A DNA stretch of 64,000 nucleotides from Glandiceps talaboti (GCF_964340395.1 NC_135552.1:16188194-16252193), one strand, 5' to 3'; counted from the first letter of the stretch, positions 1 through 20,386 are shown. A program made the numbers and translations. Notes: a model not told the origin generated them from the sequence alone.

Positions 1-348
1 GACAAATCCCATATAATGAATTTGTTAAAAAAAATATCCTATCTAAATTAGAGTCAGGTGCAGAACGGGTGACACAAAACCCCTAAGCTCTTTTCCCCGT
101 ACCAAAATTAGTCAGAAAGTCAAGCGATTCCGTAAGTTTGATGGGTTGATGAATGTGATATGGGACGATAACTCAAACCCGAATATTAGTCACTTGAACG
201 ACGTGAGTCACATTTGCTAAAAATGATGAAATTAGAAGGCCAGACAGAATCAATCGTTCACAATTGAGTTCAACTTCTCTTGTTAGACGATGCCCTAATG
301 GAAATAGACATTCACAAATTTAATTATCGATATTTCTTTTTATTGTAG
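1..348 (+). other. Probable 5'UTR intron (3' part) upstream of NeuroD
   Basis: A pyrimidine-rich stretch at 331-346 runs into a TAG at 346-348, a good 3' splice acceptor 40 bases before the NeuroD ATG. Vertebrate NeuroD genes also have an intron in the 5'UTR and an intronless coding exon, so this is probably the end of that intron. The first exon and promoter would lie outside the window. I see no other gene here. Confidence 0.55.
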
Positions 349-388
349 AAGCATTTGAATTCATCGGATAAGCTTAAGAGTCCGAAGT

Positions 389-1501
389 ATGCCCAGTGCA
401 GTCGACGGTCGCAGTAAAATGAAGGCACAGGATGTTTACTGCTACGATGCTGTAGATGAGACGTCGGAGGGAGAAGAGCTAATGTCCGAGGAAGATTGTG
501 AAGACTCTCCGTCCGTTCCAGTGACCACACCGAGCGGGAAATCATCGAAGAGGGAATATCCACTACGTAGACGCAACCAAACGCGAAAACAGAAGGCTCG
601 AGACTCGGACGAGAAACCGACGCCAAAACGACGTGGTCCGAAGAAAAAGAGAATGACCAAGGCACGTATCCTGAAATTTAAACAAAGGCGAGTAAAGGCC
701 AATGCCCGGGAGCGTAACCGTATGCACGGCTTGAACGAAGCCTTGGATAACCTAAGAGAAGTTGTTCCTTGCTATTCCAAAACTCAAAAACTGTCGAAAA
801 TTGAAACCCTGCGACTGGCCAAAAATTACATTGCAGCTTTGTCGAGTATCTTGGAATCGGATACCGTACCAGACACGGTCAGCTTTGCTCAGACTTTGTC
901 AAAAGGTCTATCTCAACCAACCACAAACTTAGTTGCAGGATGCATGCAATTGAACCCAAGGACTTTGTTACCAGAAGCAAACACATGTAAACAGTTCAAC
1001 TTTAGTTTTTGGCCGGACAAGTCAAACTTTGAACCCGCTTTGCTCGGCACAGTCGACACTGGTAGTAATGTTATACTGAACTTTCTTGAGGCTAAGATAA
1101 ACGGGACATTTATCCCCAACAAGAGTGGAAGTGTTAGCGAGAGCAGTGAATTCAGCGGTTGTGATGTCACAAACAGCCCCAAGACATCATATCACGGAAG
1201 GATGAGTTATTTCCCTGCTCTCTCCAAGGAAAACTTAGAGAATGCTCGCAATGCCCCGCAAATACCACTGACTACACAGGACACTTTTCAAAATATAGCG
1301 GCCCTAATGACGTCACCATCAGCTCATTTCATGCAAAACATCGGCATGAATTTGACCTCGCTACGAAAGATGGCCACTGAAGGGACGACGAACTGCGACA
1401 TGTCCCTGGATGACTTCGTCCATTACGACAGTCCGCTGGTTGATAGAGAATTACAACTCAGTGTCTTGGACGCCACAACCGATGCTGTGTTCGACAGCTG
1501 A
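389..1501 (+). CDS. neurod: NeuroD-family neurogenic bHLH transcription factor
   Basis: 370-residue nuclear bHLH factor; NeuroD proteins pair with class I E-proteins, bind E-boxes and drive neuronal and endocrine differentiation. Visible: an acidic N-terminus (about 23-40), a basic stretch [13 protein letters not shown] (81-93) that fits a nuclear localisation signal, a bHLH at about 100-155 with basic motif [12 protein letters not shown], a loop with [20 protein letters not shown], then the NeuroD-specific block (about 165-197) with [13 protein letters not shown] and LNPRTLLPE. The acidic serine-rich C-terminus ends AVFDS. Length matches vertebrate NeuroD1 (about 355). The ATG at 389 is the first after an in-frame TGA at 356-358 and has A at -3; M11 is a weaker alternative. 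The coding region has no intron, as usual for the family. The loop/helix differs slightly from vertebrates ([10 protein letters not shown]). The post-bHLH block separates it from neurogenin and atonal, so NeuroD is favoured over the close paralogues. Confidence 0.96.
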   Translation: MPSAVDGRSKMKAQDVYCYDAVDETSEGEELMSEEDCEDSPSVPVTTPSGKSSKREYPLRRRNQTRKQKARDSDEKPTPKRRGPKKKRMTKARILKFKQRRVKANARERNRMHGLNEALDNLREVVPCYSKTQKLSKIETLRLAKNYIAALSSILESDTVPDTVSFAQTLSKGLSQPTTNLVAGCMQLNPRTLLPEANTCKQFNFSFWPDKSNFEPALLGTVDTGSNVILNFLEAKINGTFIPNKSGSVSESSEFSGCDVTNSPKTSYHGRMSYFPALSKENLENARNAPQIPLTTQDTFQNIAALMTSPSAHFMQNIGMNLTSLRKMATEGTTNCDMSLDDFVHYDSPLVDRELQLSVLDATTDAVFDS

Positions 1502-2905
<1,404 letters not shown>

Positions 2906-5900
2906 GGAAATGTTATGGCAATATTTTATGGTGTAATTATTGGCATTTACTGGCATTCGTTACTTAAAAAGTCAAATCCATGAGTTTTAAGGGATAAAAA
3001 GCCACATCAAACTAGAAAATTCAACGCCTTTTTATATGACCAGGAACAAAAATGGTTAGACGCTTGAAACTTTTATGAGATAAAAAAAATTGAGTAGGAT
3101 TATGTATCGTCAACGGTTAATGACCAGAGAAAGTCATGTTAGTGTCATTCGCGACTCATCCAAAAAGCCTGAGTTCGGAATAACAAATGTATCATTGACG
3201 TTGGTGTGTGTGTGTTGATAGCCCATCTGTCGATCTGCCTACCCATTTCGACCTCAGTGCGGTTTTCCTGGCCTCTGTCCCAGGTGCGCGTGCTCCGTCG
3301 ATAATTGGTTTTAACTTTGGAATCATATTTAGTATGCATAAAAATTGATGGGCCCTAATTTGATTATGATAGGACAGGTCTACCGCGCTTTTCCCTAATC
3401 AGTCAGGCGACAATGGCATTATTCTCGGCTAAGAATTGACTAAGCAATATGCTTAAAAAAAGTTGTAGGGTAAACGCAGAGAAGCTGAAAATTTCCTTTG
3501 GATATATAAGCTTATAGCGGCATTATCTATAGTACTATAAGTTTATTTCGTAAATGAGAAATGTTAAGTTACACACTCGTTCAGCTATAATCGTGCATAT
3601 GTCAATTTCACTGCAATGACGTGACACAACTCTCTCGGTTTTGTTTTTTTGCATTGTGTCGTGTGGATGAAATATTGTAACATCTTTCTAAATTTGATGG
3701 CTGAAACACTGTACGTTACGAGTGCTATTCTTTGCTTGTGTTTTCACGCACTATGCAGACACCAAATAGAACGACGCCCCATTGTTGTACAACACAATAC
3801 TGTTGACTTTATCCCGTTTTGTTTCGCAACACCAGTAACGGGGAACGAGCAGGGTGGGTTTCACAACGTGAACGGGAACACAAAAGAGATGAAATTCAAA
3901 AAGGAAATACTATGTACGTGTATAATATGATTAGTGTTATAACATAGCATATCGTTCACAATACCGTGCGTTATTTGATAATTTTTACGACTTCAATCGA
4001 TGAAGCACAAAGTGGCCGATTAAAAAACTCTCCGAAGCTTCGTTACCTGGCAACTGCTTCTCTAAATAGACACTTTGGAGCTTGAAAAGCACGTACTGTT
4101 GAAATGTAGAAACTCGGTCGGGATTTTTTTTCTACTCGTGTATATTAACCCACTTCGTTCTTATTAGTTTTGTTCCTAAAATTTAGTAAGACTGTAAATC
4201 TCAATTGGTGAAACAAAACGGCATTTCCAGAAATAGCTTTAAATTACGCGCGCTCATAAATCATTTTACTGAGAACACTTCATTTCACGTGAGCAGCACT
4301 TATATTTATCATGAAGAAACACTAACATTTTAAGGGCGTCACCTTGCCGTCAAAACTTATCTACAGTAACATTCATTTTTACAATCAGTCAAAATACATG
4401 TTAACATCTAATTTTTCATAAGTACTTTTCTTTCTCCTGAACTAAGCAAAGAATCGATTTGATCTTGAAAATAAACCTGTACGTATATAAGACAACCTTC
4501 CACAATTAAACATTAATATGCGTGTCATGTTCAAGCTCAGACAACCAACATATAAGCTTCCCGGATAAGCTTATACTGAGCTCAATGAAGCTGTTGTTTG
4601 ACATTGACCAACACATTATACTTTGGTTATATGATACGATCGTTAGTCTAGTCTGACCTATTGGATCATACCTAGGCCTTGCATAGCATGAGTGTAAAAC
4701 CAACTCGTGGAATTAAAAACGGCAATTTTCTTCAAAAATATATGCAAACGCCGCATTTGAAAAGTGACGCATGCGTCTTCAACTTGACACACGTGTCGTC
4801 ATTGAAATTAGCGACAAAAACGATAGCTACAGTTACGTCTAATTTCACGTGACAGACTACTAATTCGAATTCATTTTTAATTTCGTTTAAACTCTGGACT
4901 GCACTTTCAAAGTGATACTGGAGGTGCGTGCGTGTGTATGTTTATGTGTAGGTGTATGTGTGAGTGTGAGGGGGGGGGGGTTCTTTACAACGTGAACTAT
5001 ACTAGAATACGTAAACGTTGCTATACAGAGAGACAAAAATGTATTATGTTCACATGAAGTACAACCTACCAAAATCGTTTTGAGATCTTTGTGTTTTCTT
5101 TGTTATTTTTTATCACGTTTCAACTTTATTTTCGACTGGAATCATATATAGCACATGTAAATTGACGATACACTATTGACCTTCCCGCCATTGTTATATG
5201 ACCAAAAATGTAGGTGTTTTTTTCTGAAACTTTTTCGACATCCCAACTTCGTTTTGGACTGAAAGCTTAGAAATAAACCTCCAAACCAGAGTAACGTCAA
5301 CCTTTTGGTGCAAAAATAATCAAATTTACGATAAAAGTTTCAACACCGTTAACTTGCAAAAAATGTTCGGTTGTGAAGCGTTACTACAACAAACTATAGA
5401 ATACGTGTACATTTCATTCGTTTTACATACACTATATCTACTAATTTGAATATTTACTTTGAATCATACAATCAGTGTCGATGGGAAGAACTTTGTTGAG
5501 AAAGAACACTTTTTTTTGTATATTATTTCAAAATGTATATTTTGTCATTTTGACCTTTAACATTGAAGGCCAAACGTTGTGTGATTATGTGCAATATTGA
5601 GTGTTTTTATTTCTCTCTCCAAATGTACAATATCGCGAGAATTATTTTTAGACCAAGCGTTCGAAGGTTTTTCGACAGGAAGAGATATTCTGTTCGTTGA
5701 TAATTAAATATTAAGGAGATCCGATACATTTTTACCGAAGTGTATGTAATAAGTCTAATATTGACGAGGAAAAGTTAATACCGAGTGAACTCAGTGCACA
5801 TATTCATATCTTTTTACCATCGAAAATGTGCCAAAGTGTCATATTACCATAGAAACATATTCATACTGAAATTTTATGACTGGAATTTCATACCTTAGGT

Positions 5901-7086
5901 GCCTGGCAACACTGAACTGTGTTTCTATATGTTGCTAAATTAAACTGACCCCACCACCCATCAATAGCCTTAATATATCAAATGAACACTGCTCTAGTTT
6001 TGAACTCTATTGATTGTGCGTGATATTTTGGACGCACAAGTCGACATTTTTATGGCATAGACTAGTTCGAAACAAAACAAAAAAAAAGAAAAAGAAAATA
6101 AACAAAGTAGATGAGAAAAGTATTATATATAAAAGTTTTAATATTTGTACGGCACTCAAAACCTTTGTACGGTAGAAGTTCTATTTTTCCCTAAAATATT
6201 TTGATTTTTAACTTTGATACATCAGGCTTGATAGTTTCCTCGCATATACACTATAATGTTGTAGAATAAATGTAGTTTGTTTGTCCAGTTTGTAGTTTTA
6301 GACCGTCTTAAAATTTGATGGTAGCATTACCGTGCATGGCTGCGACAGAGTTTTCCCGCACATACGTGGTACAGCAAGCTGGTTGTCCGAGAGGTGGCCG
6401 AGGTGCGCATGTCTATTTTCCTCGCTGCGTTGCTCTCGCAATGTATGACGGGAAGGCCTTGTCGTGTTGTGATGAGTTGACTTGTATTTTATCAATGTTG
6501 TCACTTTGAGATGTGTATATTTTGCAAGTTTTACAGGAGCCAATAAAATACTCAATGCGTTGAAACTGACAAACGTAGCTGTATCTGTATGTGATTGCTT
6601 GTATTCTAACACACGTTCCTTGTTTTTTTTGTTTATTTAACCACCCTCCATTTTTTGTTGTTTGTTGGGGGTGGGGGTGGGGGTTAGGTTAATAAACAAT
6701 AATTTTTTCCGTTGACACATTTTAACTTACAGGTCAGGGGGCGAAGTAGCAGCAACTCTATTAAACTTCATTTTCACAGATGAAAAAATAATCCAAAAAA
6801 AATCTTTTCATGTGAAACCATGCAGGATTTACCATTTTACCTGCCGATGGGTCACCGCTTTTAACCCACAGAGGCTAAACTATTAACATGATTGTTAACT
6901 TCATTCCTTTAATTCGGCAACTGCGCCTGTAAATATTTCTTTTACATCGTCGTTAACGTTGTTTCACAGGCACGGACTTTAAATACCGCCAACACAAGAT
7001 AATACATACACTGTGTACACATACTTTGATCGTATACACGTATCAGTGTGAGTTGGCAAGTACATCTATTAAGTTGGAAAAAAAAA
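2906..7086. other. Intergenic, no supported gene
   Basis: AT-rich sequence without convincing exons. It has short homopolymers, for example G at 4971-4980 and a G-rich stretch near 6666-6684. Short open frames here (near 3649-3930 and 6298-6612) show no family signature, no compositional shift and no good splice context. Confidence 0.5.
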
Positions 7087-7470
7087 TGGCATAAGGCGTA
7101 ACAAATGTGTGGTTCCGATTAAGCTCAATTTTAGAATAGATGGGGTATGTAGATTTGTTTATTATTCAATTTTTTCCATTACTTACAGTATGTAAGTGTC
7201 TAGTTCAGGTACTATTTATGTTTTCCGTTGTTTTCCGTATGGTTTCTGTGTTATTGGTTTCTTCTCATCAGATGTACAGCCATTACAGAATGGAAGAACA
7301 GTTATGTCATTTTCCACACCCACTATTTCTCGCGAGACATCACAAGTTTCACGATTTTATTTATTTTTTCTCAAATACGTAAAATCGTTTAGGGTCGGAA
7401 GTGAAAAACTAGGTGGGGTCGGGTAACCGCCTAATTCTAATAAAAAAAGGTTTAATTCTTACGCCATGTC
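7087..7470. mobile_element. TIR element copy 1 (MITE-like)
   Basis: The core 7110-7429 matches 36589-36934 along its length with small indels. Both copies start TGGTTCCGATTA, share GATGTAC-GCCATTA near the middle and end with GGTGGGGTCGGGTAACCG. Copy 2 shows that the ends are inverted repeats (TGGTTCCG / CGGAACCA). Copy 1 also has an outer inverted pair, ATGGCATAAG (7086-7095) and CTTACGCCAT near 7459-7468. No transposase is encoded, so it is a non-autonomous element or decayed fragment. Confidence 0.7.
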
Positions 7471-8580
7471 GGACTTTGACAATTTTATTGTTTGCTCCCT
7501 CCTCACCTGAACGCACGACAGAACAACCATTCTTGGGTTTAGACATTGTGATTGTAAAAATCTACAAGTATCCGGGGAAAAAGTGACAGTTGGTGGTTTG
7601 GTTTTCTAGCCTGATACTTTAGCATGTAAGAGGAACAGAAGGAGAACCCAGAATACGTCTATTACTGCACTGACAATTCAATGAGTCCATCTTTCCATGT
7701 CGTCAAAAATTTGAGATTCATTATCGGTAAAGCTCTTTCACACTGCGTGAATGAGATATTTTGATGTTTTGAACGATTACAAAATTAAATATCTCGCGGA
7801 AATAGCTGACATTTGAGAATAAACAAACAAATTTCATAGCAATTCTTAGCCTAGGTGCTCACCAGAAACAGTGGCATATGGCCTAATTGTCACGTGATCA
7901 ATTTGACGTGGTAGACCCCGAGGCAGTGCTCATCCCTTAATGGAAATCCGCGAAAAGGGTAACTTAGGGGGTCACCTTGCGGAAGTCACGTGATTAAGAT
8001 TGACATTTGTGAGTGACGAACAACTTTTTTTCGGGATGCGATGCAGGTGTACACATACAAGGAAAAAGAGTGACAGATGTGGGGATACGGTGACATTGGC
8101 TGTGTTGTTTAAATCATTGCCGGTGATGTATATGGACAAATCTCGTCCTGCAATCGATTCTATCCTATCCTATCATATCATTCTCTATAGCTGTTCATCA
8201 GAAATTCACCGAACTATAACGAAATGCATGCTTGATGGATAAGAACGAAATTTTCTGATAAAATTTCACGTAATAGTCACCTTAGCTTTAAAAAAAATAA
8301 ATCCATGATTTAAAAGTGTATTTGAGTACGTGGTACTTCAATTTCGTGTCTCGAAGTAGGTGAAATTACCACTCTCAGAAAACGACTATTGTGGAGTTGT
8401 GCCGACAGATGTTTCATTTGATACATCCCGAAATATATGACATTAGTCTTCGACAGAGATAATTTTACCAACACATGCAAGCTTCGAATATATCTATCGC
8501 TGATACGACTATATGAACTGTTGCTTGTGCTGAACAAGTTTCAGTTCTCAGTATCGAACTAAACAATATCATACATCCCA
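7471..8580. other. Intergenic, no supported gene
   Basis: Unique AT-rich sequence. Two TCACGTGAT motifs lie near 7892 and 7987. No exon or RNA gene is recognised. Confidence 0.4.
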
Positions 8581-8581
8581 A

Positions 8582-8617
<36 letters not shown>

Positions 8618-8727
8618 CACCACCACCACCACCACCACCACCACCACCACCACTACCACCGCCACCACCACCACCACCACCAACACCAACAACAACAATA
8701 ACAACAACAACAACAACAACAACAACA
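8582..8727. repeat. Compound trinucleotide repeat (ACG)n(ACC)n(AAC)n
   Basis: (ACG)n at 8582-8616 passes into (ACC)n to about 8690 and then (AAC)n to 8727. The minus-strand frame of poly-valine and poly-leucine across it is an artefact. Confidence 0.95.
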
Positions 8728-8938
8728 ATCAAAACATTATTTCACGTTTTGTTTAAAGTGATCGACAAACTTTTAGAAAAATAAAAATCATCTACAAATA
8801 TGCTTCCATAATTTGACAAATAAGTTAGTGCGAATAAGTTGTCAATTTACATGCATTTATTCCAAGAAAGTTTGTGAAATTTGCACTCAGGACGTTATTA
8901 TTCTTTCTAATCTTGTGTTTGTGGTTGACTTTGTGTTT

Positions 8939-9345
8939 GTGCTGTGCTGTGTTGTGTTGTGCTGTGCTGTGCTGTGTTGTGTTGTGTTGTGTTGTGTTGT
9001 GTTGTGTTGTGTTGTGTGGTGTGGTGTGGTGTGGTGTGGTGTGTTGTGTTGTGTTGTGTTGTGTTGTGTTGTGTTGTGTTGTGTTGTGTTGTGTTGTGTT
9101 GTGTTGTGTTGTGTTGTGTCGTGTTGTGTTGTGTTGTGTTGTGTTGTGTTGTGTTGTGTGGTGTTGTGTGGTGTGCTGTGCTGTGCTGTGCTGTGCTGTG
9201 TTGTGCTATGCTGTGTTGTGTTGTGTTGTGTTGTGTTGTGTTGTGTTGTGTTGTGTGGTGTGGTGTGGTGTGGTGTGGTGTGGTGTGGTGTGGTGTGGTG
9301 TGGTGTGGTGTGGTGTGGTGTGGTGTGGTGTGGTGTGGTGTGCGT
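8939..9345. repeat. (GTGTT/GTGCT/GTGTG)n pentanucleotide array
   Basis: About 400 bp of a 5-bp unit with three variants in blocks: GTGCT at both ends of the first half, GTGTT in the middle, and homogeneous GTGTG from about 9253 to the end. No reading frame is interrupted because the unit has no stop codon, which gives long meaningless cysteine/valine frames on both strands. Confidence 0.95.
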
Positions 9346-9879
9346 GTGTGTGTGTTTGCCGTGTGTTGTGTAAATGTATACATAATACGAACTCTAGACA
9401 TAATGACTCAGTTAGGAATCTAACACAGGAAGAGGAAAACCGTTGATGTGATTTGCCGCATGCATATAAAGAAATTGACCCACTTTTGGATGGTATAAAA
9501 TGTTGAAACCGGATCCTCTGATTTACATGCTATTGAAATTATGACACCGAAATGGCATGATTATCAGAAAATAAATGATGTAAGTGGCGGCGATACAAGT
9601 ACTTAAGTACGAGATGGAATTACAACCTTAACATTACAGAATGGTTGCTATTGGTTACTCTTATACAGCTAAGATAATGGATGCATGGCGTTCCAGTTGT
9701 GTGAATCTGAAGCTAACTACTATCACATGTAAGTATACGTATGTCATAACTGCCAACATGCTACCATGCAATGACGGTTATAACACGCCAAATGTTCTTC
9801 CAGACCGGCCTATCTCTAGTCGTCTCCGAGTTTGGGTTAAGATATTACGGAATCAAACATTTATTCATTAACTTAATCA

Positions 9880-9999
9880 TTCATTAACACTGAACCCATG
9901 AGGGATGGCCCTCACTGGACTTCTTGGGAGACAAGTGTTTATATACTTAAAGAACTATCCAGTATAAATAAAGATTATTATTATTATTATTATTATTCA
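9880..9999 (+). mobile_element. LINE 3'-tail fragment with (ATT)n end
   Basis: A short segment with GGATGGCCCTC-ACTGG, AGTATAAATAAAG and then (ATT)n at 9970-9998. This layout (short GC-rich stem, AATAAA-like signal, ATT microsatellite) resembles the 3' ends of the LINEs at 45.8 and 37.9 kb, so I read it as a severely 5'-truncated L2/CR1-like copy. No reverse transcriptase sequence remains. Confidence 0.5.
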
Positions 10000-12340
10000 T
10001 TTATTTTTCACCTATTTATTTATTCTAATAAGTAAAAGTAATATTGAACATGTCTTCTTGTTTCGATATTTCGATATTGTTTTTACTTCAATTTATATAT
10101 TCATTCTCATGAATTTTATTGCTGTCTTCATATACCACCTAGACTAAATTCTGTCATTTATATCTACGAAATGTCCCTCCTCGAATATGATCCTGCAGTG
10201 TGAGGAGATTTTCTGACGCAAGCGGCGCACTTGTTCTTTCGTCAGCATTGATATTTGATGAACAGCAGATTCTGAAGTCTTTGATATGAATCCATGTTTC
10301 TAAATTTAGCTTTACCCTTGACGTCATAACGCTTGTCCAAGTCAAAGATCATAAACATCCCGCATTTAATTCAAGCTAGACAACCCGGCATTCATAAGTA
10401 CAATTCCATGACTAATAAAGACTGCATGTAGTCGTTCCAAAAATAATACCACACAACTTCAAAAAGTTCTGTGATCCTGACGAACGCACTTTAAAAAAAA
10501 CCAAACTGTGCTATTATATTAGCCATCAATATTGGGATGCTTGAGTATGTTGTTTTGTTACCGTATTGCTTCACATAACATTATTGGCGGCAGACTGTCC
10601 GTGTGATAGTAACACTTACAGCCGATTTCAAAATACCATTCTGAGATTCTGTTTGATACGGTCACGAAGAAACTAATAAGAAACTACACATGCTTCACTT
10701 TAAGATATGAAGTACAGTTCCTTGCAACATTTTGTCTAAATGAAATGAGCTGATATGCCACCTTGCGGACATCATATGCAGACGTCAAAACATTGGCGCC
10801 TGCGTCTTGTTGCAGCACGCTGGTTTAAATGATAATTTATTTCATTCAGGCCAAATGTAGCAATAAATGTAGCAATAAATTGCCATCTTGTTATTAAATT
10901 GTACCATGTGCAGGTTTTTTTATGTTGATTTCAGCGTGGTTGTATCACACATTGTAGCTGAACGGTATTTTGAAATCCGCTGTAGCTGTTGCAAAACCCA
11001 CGCCTTCAGTACCAAATACATTGATTCCAAAAGGACGATATTAAAAAACCAATTCAGTGTATTTTTCATTCGTGTCAGTATAAAACAATAATAGACAAAA
11101 TCCGTAAATACGAATTCGCAAAAATATCACACTTGAATCAAGTCTCAGTTATTATATAGCTCAAATTTGTCTTGAAAGCGAAAATCTGAAAATTAGGGCG
11201 TTTTGTCATTGAGTAGGTGTGTAGAGTTTTTCACTTTGTTCTCACACCTTCAAAGGTTAAAGGTCTTATGTTTCCGCTCTCGTATTTTGTCACTCACCTC
11301 TGTACTTTCCATTCCAATTCACATCTCTTTGTTGTTTAAATTTTTTTAAAGAAAGGATCTCTTCAAATAACCGATACGTTTACTTTGAGTACAAATCGGA
11401 TTGTTATTGACAAAAGTCTGAAAACAATAACTTCATTAAGCCGACAACTTTCGATTTGAGGAAAAAAACTGCTATGACGACATTCTATGATCATGGCTGA
11501 CGACAACACCATATACGTAACATTCCCGTAGGAATTCAAATTTTCAAAACACAGCGTAAGTCACCATTGTCATTGCTCACACGTTTTGGACAATGGATAA
11601 ATAGTTACAGTAAAACAGTTTAGACTTTTTCGGATTTGAACGTCTACTGTTATGGAAATATCCGCAGCACTTGAGCACAAAAACGGACTGACTGTTGTCA
11701 CACCATAGCGGAATTTTCAAGTTAAAACCAAATAAACCATTACGTTCTTTAGGAGAAGCTTATTAATTCCACAATTCAAAGACAGAGTTTCCAATGTTTG
11801 GCATAAGTTCTGAAAGTTAATCGTACACTCTTTTGGTTGGTTGGTGAAGTTCTGGTTTTTTTTTTGCGTTACTGTGTCTGTTATCACACATTTCATTGTG
11901 TGCACTGTGATGTCTGTAAATAAAAGCGGATATTATATCCAAAGCTATGACACAAGGTCACGCCCTCTCTTACTACCACTCGAATGAATACAACATCTGT
12001 CAAATCTTGTGTTTTTTGAAATCACATGTATTACATGGAGTCAACGAATGTCGATTGTAAACTAGCCAGAAACGTTGGCCAGCGTGGGGTTACGATTTCC
12101 ATCAATTTGTCAAATGAACTTTCTGATCGAAGAGCTAATAACCACAAAATTTGGAGTTCGGTTCATGAAAGTTGCTTACAATGGGTACTACAGGTGGTTG
12201 GGTACACCAAATTGAACACTGTTTGTCTTCTGTTATTATCGGAAAGCCCTTGACACAACGCAGAGTCAATTAGTGGGACTCTGGCACTCCGGCTATTATA
12301 TACTCTACATCTTTATTATTGAGAATTTTGACTCGTTTGG
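10000..12340. other. Intergenic, no supported gene
   Basis: No recognisable exons, RNA genes or repeats apart from short A/T runs. Confidence 0.4.
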
Positions 12341-12345
12341 CCGAC

Positions 12346-12386
12346 AGTGGGGGTGGGGGTGGGGGTGGGGTAGGGGTAGGGGTTGG
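12346..12386. repeat. (GGGGGT)n G-rich array
   Basis: Runs of five or four G separated by T or TA (GTGGGGGTGGGGG, then GGGGTAGGGG). It could form G-quadruplexes on the plus strand. It does not match TTAGGG telomere repeats. Confidence 0.8.
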
Positions 12387-12529
12387 CAGAAGTATATATG
12401 GTACAAAGTATAGTCAGTATACAAAATATAGAGATTCTAGATCTGAACATGACATATATGTAAAACACACATAAACACGCGTAAAGAATAATATAGACAC
12501 AATACAAATAACTTAAATATGTATCTGTG

Positions 12530-12928
12530 TATGTATGTATGTATGTATGTATGTATGTATGTATGTATGTATGTATGTATGTATGTATGTATGTATGTAT
12601 GACTGTCTGTCTGTCTATCTGTTTGTAATGAATGTATGTATGTATGTATGTATGTATGTATGTATGTATGTATGTATGTATGTATGTATGACTGTCTGTC
12701 TGTCTATCTGTTTGTAATGAATGTATGTATGTATGTATGTATGTATGTATGTATGTATGTATGTATGTATGTATGTATGTATGTATGTATGTATGTATGT
12801 ATGTGTGTGTGTGTGTGTGTGTGTGTATGCATGCATGCATGCATGCATGCATGCATGCATGCATGCATGTATGTATGTATGTATGTATGTATGTATGTAT
12901 GTATGTATGTATGTATGCATGTATGTAT
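12530..12928. repeat. (ATGT)n array with higher-order units
   Basis: Tetranucleotide ATGT tract interrupted twice by the same GACTGTCTGTCTGTCTATCT block (12601 and 12690, spacing 89), then (GT)n near 12803-12826 and (ATGC)n near 12827-12867 before returning to ATGT. The long YIHT and MYVC frames are artefacts. Confidence 0.95.
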
Positions 12929-18898
<5,970 letters not shown>

Positions 18899-19002
18899 AC
18901 GAGTATAAAGTTGGCGTCAGATTCAGATATCTTATGAACGTTATATTGAGCGTCAGATGGCCTCAGATCCGATTCTGAATCCGATGCCAACTTTATACTC
19001 GT
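18899..19002. repeat. Inverted repeat (about 30-bp arms)
   Basis: Left arm 18899-18928 begins ACGAGTATAAAGTTGGCGTC; right arm 18972-19002 is its reverse complement with a few mismatches, ending GCCAACTTTATACTCGT. The loop is about 43 bases. It is probably a small foldback element or the remains of one. Confidence 0.75.
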
Positions 19003-19054
19003 GCTCTACACTACTGAGAAAGACTCTGTTTTCAGGGTTTCATACGTGCCAACC

Positions 19055-19180
19055 TTATTTTGTGTTTCCCTTGGATCTGCACTCTGCATTTGCTGGACAA
19101 ACACGAGAAAAAAGAAGACTCCGAGGCAGTGTATTTAAGTGATTCAAACTCACCAGAAAACAATTTTTTTTCTTGGCCTT
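19055..19180. repeat. Dispersed repeat family B, copy 1
   Basis: Matches 51664-51771 with indels. Shared landmarks in order are TTGTGTTTC, GGATCTGCA-ACTGCAT, GACAAACACGAG, GTATTTAAGT and TTGGCCTT. The nature of the element is unknown; both copies are on the plus strand in this orientation. Confidence 0.65.
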
Positions 19181-19875
19181 AAAATAGGTTTACAATGAGC
19201 GCTGAGTTCACAAACAGGTGAAATATTTATCATCGTTTCAATTTCGTCAAATATGGACTTATCATTTTCAAATTTCACACACTGATGCGCAGATGAATAA
19301 AGAGAAATCGTGTCTTTTTAGATTTTCGATTAGAAGTTTAGGAAGTAGAGTAAAACGTCGATTATCCAAACGCTTACGGGGACATGCATTTTAGTTCGAA
19401 TATGCGGTAAGTTCGGATATGTTATGAGATGGGACGGGGCAGGGTCAAAAGGTCGCACTCATACAGAATGAACGTAACGTACACTTACACATGTTACATG
19501 CACTCTCAGACAAATGAAACGTACCGTACTACATAGAAACCTTTTTAATGAACTGTACTTATTTAATACTAAAACTAAATAAAGAGTTGAATATAATAGG
19601 AAAACGACATTGTGAATTGAATACGTGTAGAAGAAATCAAAAAACGTATTTACAAGAAAGACGACGACGTGGTGGACAGCTGATAAGAACACACTGTTAT
19701 CATGGTTGCATCTATAAATAGTGTTCACTGACATGTAAATGTAATCAAATTGTATCAATGTGTACAAACGATGTGTCCGCATTTAGCCACTCAATGAGAA
19801 AAAAAAAAATTTCAGAAAAACGAAGTAAGGGGTTTCTGTTTCATTGCACGGCTGTCTGCTGCTTTTCTGTGTAAA

Positions 19876-20386
19876 CTACGGAGCAAACAACTGGGTAGGT
19901 TCACAATCAGGCTGCGACTCTAGCCATAACAAACACCGAGAAAACATAGCTGCCGCTTCGACGCCGTGTGATGATACCGGTTCACACGGGACATCGTTTT
20001 CTTTATCTTCAGTTTCACTATCAATTTCAGTGTCAATCTTAGCATCGTGTAATATCTCTTCATCATCAAAAGTTTGGTACCCGGGGTCTGCTTCATTCGT
20101 AGTATAAGCAAGTCCGAAATTTCCTGTCTGTCAGTGGGAGCGATCTGGTCAATCACACCAGCATGTTTTCGTTGTCGACGTCATCTGATACTGTTTCACC
20201 ACTAGTTGTTACGATCGGTTCTGTAACTGCTTCATCAGGGATGTTCAACTTGAGTCTGTGCCATGCATTATTACGGAGAGTGTCTGCTGTCAATGCATTC
20301 CAGGATTCCGAAGCTGAAAAAGTTTTACACCTTTGAAAATCTTTATTGGAAAAAGAAACGAAACTCCTTTCACTTCTGACCGACAA
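19876..20386 (-). pseudogene. Broken pogo/Tigger-like (DDE_1) transposase, C-terminal part
   Basis: On the minus strand, reading from 20386, is the segment FSASESWNALTADTLRNNAW, matching the conserved AW-x-x-v-x-x-e-T-l-x-n-a-W region after the DDE domain of Tigger/jerky-type transposases. The first frame stops near 20153. The match resumes in another frame with FDDEEILHDAKIDTEID, an acidic stretch, and MFSRCLLWLESQPD, the typical C-terminal EAL-x-x-f-x-x-cl-x-WLE-x-Q ending, then a TAG at 19876-19878. At least two frameshifts separate these blocks, so the copy is dead. The catalytic domain is absent; only a remnant (LNAFRKDLCKKF) precedes it near 20440-20495. Confidence 0.75.

Noticed and set aside
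8465-8728. Poly-leucine/poly-valine protein
   Set aside because: Translation of a trinucleotide repeat.
8813-9446. Long cysteine/valine-rich and TTPHH-rich proteins
   Set aside because: They are read-through of the GTGTT array on both strands.
12346-12386. Interstitial telomere repeat
   Set aside because: The units are GGGGGT and GGGGTA, not TTAGGG.
20153-20386. Intact small gene
   Set aside because: It is only the first frame of a frameshifted transposase remnant.
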